A stretch of 64,000 nucleotides of DNA from VXPQ01 sp965232485 (GTDB lineage Bacteria > Bacteroidota > Rhodothermia > Rhodothermales > VXPQ01): NCBI GenBank assembly GCA_965232485.1, contig OZ246975.1:1302001-1366000 (forward strand), in the 5' to 3' direction. Below the pieces are notes generated by a model. It worked only from the letters and a program-made list of their open reading frames with translations. It made no database searches and was not told the DNA's origin. Below are positions 59,204-64,000 of this stretch, one piece after another (the stretch's first letter is position 1; every line of letters begins with the position of its first letter). Both the position numbers and the translations under genes were made by a program.

Positions 59204-59473
59204 TTACCAGGACGCCTTGCGCACGCCGGGTATCTTGCCCGCCAGCGCCATCTCGCGAAAAGCGATGCGGGAAATTCCGAAATCGCGCATGTACCCGCGA
59301 GCGCGGCCCGTAAGCGGGCAACGGTTGTGCAGCCGCACGGGGCTGGCGTCCCGCGGAAGTTTCTGCAAGCCAATCCAGTCGCCGTCTTCCTTGAGTTTGC
59401 GACGTTTTTCGGCGTACTTCTCAACTGTGCGCCGGCGCTTTCTTTCGCGCGCCATCCAACTTGTTTTCGCCAT
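59204..59473 (-). CDS. rpsN: 30S ribosomal protein S14 (long, zinc-free form)
   Basis: The 89-residue protein reads MAKTSWMARERKRRRTVEKY, then RLHNRCPLTGRARGYMRDFG and ends GVRKASW. It is the long form without the two CxxC zinc pairs. Confidence 0.96.
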   Translation of the reverse strand: MAKTSWMARERKRRRTVEKYAEKRRKLKEDGDWIGLQKLPRDASPVRLHNRCPLTGRARGYMRDFGISRIAFREMALAGKIPGVRKASW

Positions 59474-59530
59474 AGCGTTAACGATTTTTCTTGTTTCGTG
59501 CAGTGCGGATGCGTATGGAAACGGCGAAGG

Positions 59531-60100
59531 TCAGGCGGCGGAGCGTTCTTCCCGTCGCACAAAAGGCATCCCGAGTTCCTTCAGCAACGCATGGGCCGCC
59601 TCGTTCGTGGCCGCCGTAGTAACAAACGTTATGTCCATCCCGCTGATCCGGTCAATCTTGTCCACATCGATTTCCGGAAAGATGATCTGTTCCCGAATGC
59701 CCAGCGTGAAATTGCCCCGACCGTCGAAACTGCGATCCGATACGCCGCGAAAGTCGCGCACGCGCGGGAGCGCCAGCGTAATGAGGCGGTCGACGAACTC
59801 GTACATGTGGTCGCCGCGCAGCGTCACGTAACAACCGATCGCCATGCCCTGCCGCAGTTTGAAATTCGACACGCTCTTGCGCGCTCTCGCCACCATGGGG
59901 CGCCGTCCCGTAATGCGCTGCAATTCGTCCACGGCGTTGTCCAACGCTTTCTTGTCCGCAGAAGCATCCCCAACCCCCTTGTTCACCACAACCTTCTCAA
60001 GGCAAGGGACTTGCATAACATTGCCGTATCCGAGCTGCTTCATCAGCGTCGGAACGATCTGCGCGCGATACCGCTCCTTTAATCTTGGCGTGTAGGTCAT
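59531..60100 (-). CDS. rplE: 50S ribosomal protein L5
   Basis: The 189-residue protein starts MTYTPRLKERYRAQIVPTL and contains QVPCLEKVVVNKGVGDASAD, GRRPMVARARKSVSNFKLRQ and DVDKIDRISGMDITFVTTA. ATG 60100 is where homology begins; the in-frame upstream extension overlaps the end of rplX. Confidence 0.96.
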   Translation of the reverse strand: MTYTPRLKERYRAQIVPTLMKQLGYGNVMQVPCLEKVVVNKGVGDASADKKALDNAVDELQRITGRRPMVARARKSVSNFKLRQGMAIGCYVTLRGDHMYEFVDRLITLALPRVRDFRGVSDRSFDGRGNFTLGIREQIIFPEIDVDKIDRISGMDITFVTTAATNEAAHALLKELGMPFVRREERSAA

Positions 60101-60170
60101 CTGTCCAGTCTCAATAAGCAAGTATGACGAAACCATGGCCCGGGATAGCGAAACCCGCCGGGCGCATGCC

Positions 60171-60524
60171 TCATGGAAGCTCTTCCCCCGTGGATTTTGC
60201 ATATCGGACCCATTGCCCGCGGCCTGTTTCCGTATCCGTAATGCGCTTGCGGCCCACGCGCGTCGGATTGCCATCCGAGGCGATCGGCTGTACGTTGGAC
60301 ACATGCACCGGCACTTCTTTCTCTGTCCGGCCGCCCTGGGGATTGGCGGCGCTTGGCTTTTCGTGATGAAAACGAAGGTTGACGCCTTCCACGATCACGC
60401 GTTTCTTTTCCGGGAACGTCACCAGGATTTTCCCTTCGTATCCCCGGTAATTGCCCGCGATCACGCGTACGCGATCCCCCTTCTTCACGTGCATCTTCTT
60501 GTGTGCGTTGTGTTTTTTCGACAT
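60171..60524 (-). CDS. rplX: 50S ribosomal protein L24
   Basis: The 117-residue protein has the KOW motif (HVKKGDRVRVIAGNYRGYEG, KILVTFPEKKRVIVEGVN). ATG 60524 gives the family start; the upstream extension of the frame covers rplN and is spurious. It lies 5 bp after rplN. Confidence 0.96.
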   Translation of the reverse strand: MSKKHNAHKKMHVKKGDRVRVIAGNYRGYEGKILVTFPEKKRVIVEGVNLRFHHEKPSAANPQGGRTEKEVPVHVSNVQPIASDGNPTRVGRKRITDTETGRGQWVRYAKSTGEELP

Positions 60525-60529
60525 GGTCG

Positions 60530-60898
60530 TCAGAGCACCTCCGGGGCAAGGGAAACAATGCGCATATATCGTTTTTCGCGCAATTCGCGAGCCACCGGCC
60601 CAAAAATACGGGTGCCGCGCGGCTCGTTTTGGGGGTTCAAAAGCACGGCGGCGTTTTCGTCGAAGCGGATATACGAACCATCCTTGCGACGCAACTCCTT
60701 CTTCGTGCGGACCACCACCGCCGTAGAAACATCTCCTTTCTTGACAGCGCTGCCCGGCATGGCGGATTTGACCGTCACGACAATTTGATCGCCGATGCGC
60801 GCATAACGCCGGCCGCTTCCGCCCAGTACGCGGATGCACAGCACCTCTTTGGCGCCGCTGTTATCCGCTACGGCAAGTCTCGATTCCTGCTGAATCAT
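60530..60898 (-). CDS. rplN: 50S ribosomal protein L14
   Basis: The 122-residue protein begins MIQQESRLAVADNSGAKEVL and contains RIGDQIVVTVKSAMPGSAVK and GTRIFGPVARELREKRYMRI, diagnostic of L14 at the subunit interface. Confidence 0.97.
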   Translation of the reverse strand: MIQQESRLAVADNSGAKEVLCIRVLGGSGRRYARIGDQIVVTVKSAMPGSAVKKGDVSTAVVVRTKKELRRKDGSYIRFDENAAVLLNPQNEPRGTRIFGPVARELREKRYMRIVSLAPEVL

Positions 60899-60918
60899 GG
60901 CTTCGCTAAGAATATGGG

Positions 60919-61209
60919 CTACCGGGCCCGTTCAATGACTTCGGCGAGACGCCAGCGCTTGCGCTTGCTGAGCGGGCGCGTTTCCATGATGCGCACGGAA
61001 TCTCCCCGCTTCGCATCGTTACGCTCGTCATGCGCCATCAACTTCGTCGTCTTCTTGATAAACTTGCCGTATATCGGATGCTTGATCTGCCGCTGCACCG
61101 CCACCAGGATCGTTTTGTCCATGCGGTCGCTGACGACCACGCCGATGCGCTCCTTGCGCGACGAGCGGCTTGCCTGCGGCTTCATAGCCTCTGTTGTATC
61201 TGTGCTCAT
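60919..61209 (-). CDS. rpsQ: 30S ribosomal protein S17
   Basis: The roughly 96-residue protein contains RKERIGVVVSDRMDKTILVA and IYGKFIKKTTKLMAHDERND, typical of S17. ATG 61209 is preceded by GGAAGA at a suitable distance; ATG 61236 is also in frame but overlaps rpmC by 11 nt. An Ala/Thr-rich leader of about 17 residues precedes the fold. Confidence 0.95.
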   Translation of the reverse strand: MSTDTTEAMKPQASRSSRKERIGVVVSDRMDKTILVAVQRQIKHPIYGKFIKKTTKLMAHDERNDAKRGDSVRIMETRPLSKRKRWRLAEVIERAR

Positions 61210-61225
61210 CGTCTTTTCTTCCGGT

Positions 61226-61423
61226 TCAAACTTCATTTTCCTGCTCGCGAAGGATGGTTCTCAGCCGCGCGACGAGGCGCCGTTTGCGACGCAGCAACGT
61301 GGGATTCTCAATCTGCGCAATGGCATGCTGAAAATGCAACCGACGCAACTGGTCTTCTTCCTCGTCAATGCGTTTCCGGACCTCTTCCGGGCCGAGTTCG
61401 CGAATTTCGCTGGGTTTCAACAT
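61226..61423 (-). CDS. rpmC: 50S ribosomal protein L29
   Basis: The 65-residue protein begins MLKPSEIRELGPEEVRKRID and has LRRLHFQHAIAQIENPTLLR plus the basic helix RRLVARLRTILREQE, the two-helix L29 hairpin near the exit tunnel. Confidence 0.95.
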   Translation of the reverse strand: MLKPSEIRELGPEEVRKRIDEEEDQLRRLHFQHAIAQIENPTLLRRKRRLVARLRTILREQENEV

Positions 61424-61443
61424 GGCGCGTTCCGATGTAATCG

Positions 61444-61884
61444 CTATCGTCCGACAGATTCCGTGGGCTTATAATCCGGGCGCGCGACAAACTTCGTCTT
61501 GATCGGCAACTTGTGCCGGGCAAGTCGAAGCGCCTCCCGGGCCAATTCTTCCGAAATGCCCCCGCCGATCTCAAACAGAATGCGGCCGGGCTTCACATTG
61601 GCGGCCCAGTATTCCGGAGAGCCTTTGCCCTTCCCCATGCGGGTTTCGGCAGGTTTTTTCGTAATCGGCTTGTCCGGAAAAATGCGAATCCACACCTTCC
61701 CGACACGCTTCATGCGGCGCGTCATGGCGACGCGAGCCGCCTCGATCTGCCGGCTGGTAATCCGACCGGGTTCCAGGGCCTTGACGCCGAAATCGCCAAA
61801 ATTGACGCTGGTTCCCCGCTGCGCATTCCCCCTGATGCGCCCTTTCTGGTACTTTCGGTACTTTGTCCGCTTCGGCGTTAACAT
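61444..61884 (-). CDS. rplP: 50S ribosomal protein L16
   Basis: The 146-residue protein starts MLTPKRTKYRKYQKGRIRGN and shows ARVAMTRRMKRVGKVWIRIF, PDKPITKKPAETRMGKGKGS and ARHKLPIKTKFVARP, diagnostic of L16 at the A-site. Confidence 0.97.
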   Translation of the reverse strand: MLTPKRTKYRKYQKGRIRGNAQRGTSVNFGDFGVKALEPGRITSRQIEAARVAMTRRMKRVGKVWIRIFPDKPITKKPAETRMGKGKGSPEYWAANVKPGRILFEIGGGISEELAREALRLARHKLPIKTKFVARPDYKPTESVGR

Positions 61885-61939
61885 GGCTATATGCTATCTC
61901 GAATCTATGGGTGACGAAACAGGCGGCGAAAAAAACAGG

Positions 61940-62683
61940 TCATGAAGACGAATCGGCGTTGCGGCCCCGACGACCCCGGCGCTTGCGGGCCGGAGGCTGA
62001 GACTGCTGCTGCATTTGCTGCCACTGCGCCTGGATATTCGGACTCAGGTCGGGCTGGCCAAGAATTTCGCCCCGGTATATCCATACTTTCACGCCGATAG
62101 AGCCATAAATGGTATGGGACGTAGCCTGGGCAAAATCAATGTCGGCGCGGATCGTGTGCAGCGGAACGCGCCCTTCGAGATACTGCTCGGTGCGGCCCAT
62201 CTCTGCGCCGCCCAAACGCCCCGAAACACGAATGCGAATGCCCTCCGCTCCCATGCGCATGGCCGACGTAACCGCCTGCTTCATGGCCCGACGGAACGAA
62301 ATACGTCCCTCCAGCTGCTGAGCCACATTCTGGGCGACCAGTTCGGCGTCCAGCTCGGGGCGCTTGATTTCATTGATGTTTATCCGGATGTCCTCCTTGT
62401 TCGTCAGTTTCCTGATTTCCTCGCGGAGTTTCTCTACCTCGCTGCCGCTACGACCAATGACTACGCCGGGACGGCTCGTGTGCAGCGTCAGCACCACGCT
62501 CTTCAGCGTGCGTTCGATGACGCAACGGCTTAATCCCGCGCGACGCAGACGCGTCGCAAGATACCGGCGAATTTCTTCGTCCTCAACAAGTTTTCCCGGC
62601 AAGTCCCGCGTGGCGTACCAGTTGGAATCCCAACCTCGAATGACGCCTAACCGAAATCCGACCGGATGTGTTTTCTGACCCAA
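61940..62683 (-). CDS. rpsC: 30S ribosomal protein S3
   Basis: The 247-residue protein has MGQKTHPVGFRLGVIRGWDS, the KH domain motif VVIGRSGSEVEKLREEIRKL and the C-terminal domain GIRIRVSGRLGGAEMGRTE. A Gln-rich and basic tail (QWQQMQQQSQ, ARKRRGRRGR) extends the C-terminus. Confidence 0.97.
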   Translation of the reverse strand: MGQKTHPVGFRLGVIRGWDSNWYATRDLPGKLVEDEEIRRYLATRLRRAGLSRCVIERTLKSVVLTLHTSRPGVVIGRSGSEVEKLREEIRKLTNKEDIRININEIKRPELDAELVAQNVAQQLEGRISFRRAMKQAVTSAMRMGAEGIRIRVSGRLGGAEMGRTEQYLEGRVPLHTIRADIDFAQATSHTIYGSIGVKVWIYRGEILGQPDLSPNIQAQWQQMQQQSQPPARKRRGRRGRNADSSS

Positions 62684-62734
62684 TGTCTTTCTCTTTTTAG
62701 CGTGTCATGTTCTTGAAAAATTATGCGGTGCGCT

Positions 62735-63112
62735 TCATGCATCGTCGTCCGGCTCGCCCGGTTCGGCCTCGCCCGCGGTCCCCACAACCACAGTCAGATG
62801 ACACGAACGTTTGAGTATGGGGTGGGCGCGCCCGCGAGACACTGGACGAAAACGTTTCATGCGCAACCCTTCGTCCGCTCGTATCTCCTTGACCACCAGG
62901 GAACTTTCTTCAAACCGATCGTCCGGGTTTCTGTCCATCAGGTTGTACACGGCGGACTGAATCGTCAATTCGACCGGCCGGGTTATCCTGTGCGGCTGAT
63001 AGTGCAGAATGCTGAGCGCATCCGCAACCGTCTTGCCGCGAACAAGGTTAATCACCGTGCGCATCTTGCGAGGCGAACTGCGAATGTGCTTTCTGATGGC
63101 GCGTGCTTCCAT
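62735..63112 (-). CDS. rplV: 50S ribosomal protein L22
   Basis: The 125-residue protein contains HIRSSPRKMRTVINLVRGKT, tunnel-loop residues and RMKRFRPVSRGRAHPILKRS with HLTVVVG, diagnostic of L22. It ends in a short acidic tail (EAEPGEPDDDA). Confidence 0.97.
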   Translation of the reverse strand: MEARAIRKHIRSSPRKMRTVINLVRGKTVADALSILHYQPHRITRPVELTIQSAVYNLMDRNPDDRFEESSLVVKEIRADEGLRMKRFRPVSRGRAHPILKRSCHLTVVVGTAGEAEPGEPDDDA

Positions 63113-63171
63113 AAGTCGTCATGCGTCCCGATAACCCTGCGAAGCGGCGGGGCGAGAGCGCGGCTTGCGTG

Positions 63172-63453
63172 TTATCGTTTGCGCTTGTCTACGTTCTTCC
63201 CGGCGTGTCCGCGGAAAGAACGCGTGGGGGAAAATTCGCCCAACTTGTGGCCAACCATGTTTTCCGTCACATAAACCGGAATAAATTGCTTCCCGTTGTG
63301 CACGGCAAAGGTATGCCCCACGAATTCCGGGGTAATCATGGAATCCCGACTCCAGGTCTTGATCACCTTTTTGGCGTTATTCTTGTTCAGGGCGTCCACT
63401 TTGCGTTGCAACTTGAAGTGAACGTAGGGTCCTTTGCGTAACGAACGTGCCAT
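63172..63453 (-). CDS. rpsS: 30S ribosomal protein S19
   Basis: The 93-residue protein starts MARSLRKGPYVHFKLQRKVD and shows TWSRDSMITPEFVGHTFAVH and HKLGEFSPTRSFRGHAGK, diagnostic of S19. Confidence 0.97.
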   Translation of the reverse strand: MARSLRKGPYVHFKLQRKVDALNKNNAKKVIKTWSRDSMITPEFVGHTFAVHNGKQFIPVYVTENMVGHKLGEFSPTRSFRGHAGKNVDKRKR

Positions 63454-63501
63454 ATTTCTGTAATCTGCTCTCTCCGAAAGCGACCGGGCGCAAAACAGCG
63501 C

Positions 63502-64000
63502 CTATTGGCCTCGCCGCCGGACAATGTACTTGTCGGATTGCTTGTTTTTCTTGCGTGTCTTGTACCCCTTGGCCGGGACGCCGCTGGGAGAACGCGGAAG
63601 CCCGCCGGACGCCTTGCCTTCCCCGCCGCCCATCGGGTGGTCGATGGGATTCATCGCCACGCCGCGCGTCTTGGGACGGACGCCAAGCCACCGCTTGCGT
63701 CCGGCTTTCCCGAAATCGATGTTCATATGATCCACATTGCTCGCCACGCCAATGGTCGCCATGCATCTCGCGGGAACCAGGCGCGTCTCTCCCGAAGGAA
63801 GTTTAAGCGTGGCGTACTTCCCTTCGCGGGCCATAAGCTGCGCGCTGGCGCCGGCCGAACGAGCCAGTTGCGCTCCTTTTCCGGGGCGCATCTCAATCGC
63901 ATGGACTTGCGTGCCGAGGGGAATTTCGGACAACGGAAGGCAATTGCCCGATTCGGGGGGCGCATCCGGCCCGCTTTGAAGCGTCATGCCCACTTTCACC
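63502..64000 (-). CDS. rplB: 50S ribosomal protein L2, C-terminal part (start beyond window)
   Basis: About 165 residues of L2 are visible. They include LPLSEIPLGTQVHAIEMRPG, ARSAGASAQLMAREGKYATL, and the catalytically important GVAMNPIDHPMGGGEGKASG with its conserved His. The tail reads TRKKNKQSDKYIVRRRGQ. The frame is open through base 64000, so roughly 110 N-terminal residues are missing. Confidence 0.97.
   Translation of the reverse strand, partial: VKVGMTLQSGPDAPPESGNCLPLSEIPLGTQVHAIEMRPGKGAQLARSAGASAQLMAREGKYATLKLPSGETRLVPARCMATIGVASNVDHMNIDFGKAGRKRWLGVRPKTRGVAMNPIDHPMGGGEGKASGGLPRSPSGVPAKGYKTRKKNKQSDKYIVRRRGQ

Noticed and set aside
58142..60082. 646-codon plus-strand ORF across rplF, rpsH, rpsN and rplE
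   Set aside because: It is antisense to four ribosomal protein genes.

Overview
The window is about 58-60 percent GC and almost fully coding. It looks like chromosomal DNA of a Rhodothermota/Bacteroidota-type bacterium. Evidence from the sequence: a type IX secretion (T9SS) sorting domain at the end of a 1.4 kaa exported protein, a PorQ homologue, a TonB receptor paired with a DUF4249 lipoprotein, a membrane pyrophosphatase, Cys-poor ribosomal proteins S4/S14/L36, and at least one promoter of the TTG-N20-TAnnTTTG type. The high GC favours Rhodothermota (Rhodothermus/Salinibacter relatives) over typical Bacteroidota. That placement is inference; no rRNA gene is present.

Layout. 1-5.2 kb is an accessory stretch: a TonB receptor running off the left edge, a DUF4249 lipoprotein gene split by an internally deleted IS3-family element that sits between two perfect 264-bp direct repeats, a frameshifted small exported ORF, and a pair of 91-bp palindromic repeats. 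5.2-15.7 kb carries porQ, an arginine-less tyrosine recombinase, a 2-oxoacid dehydrogenase E2, and the chain prs-rplY-pth-hppA, with tRNA-Gln, a DtxR/MntR regulator and a PAP-phosphatase/HSDR_N pair. 15.7-21.1 kb holds pyrR-pyrB, DUF58, an M20 hydrolase, and the Fe-S pair NifU-C/Mrp.

21.3-27.1 kb holds an unrecognised four-repeat membrane-anchored protein, divergent from a partner-switch cassette (SpoIIE phosphatase, STAS, anti-sigma kinase, DUF5683-like protein). 27.3-35.3 kb is a translation block: tRNA-Val, thrS, infC, rpmI, rplT, pheS, pheT, a coiled-coil ORF and zapA. 35.3-45.7 kb contains menG/ubiE, an SDR, a biotin carrier, a heptad-repeat protein, a probable metal-uptake cluster (TonB receptor, Asp/His-rich lipoprotein, His/Cys small protein), def-ruvX-HU and relA/spoT.

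45.7-50.4 kb is an AT-rich leader, a 16-C homopolymer and a Calx-beta-like T9SS cargo protein, the best candidate for a phase-variable surface system. From 50.7 kb to the right edge, all on the minus strand, is the S10-spc-alpha ribosomal cluster (reading rplB to rplQ, with secY, map and rpoA); infA is absent from its usual place between map and rpmJ.

How parts work together: PorQ and the T9SS-sorted protein belong to one export route; the two TonB receptors with their lipoproteins form uptake systems, one apparently damaged by the insertion; the SpoIIE/STAS/kinase genes form a complete phosphorylation switch lacking a local sigma factor. No CRISPR array, rRNA gene, prophage or plasmid replication gene was seen.
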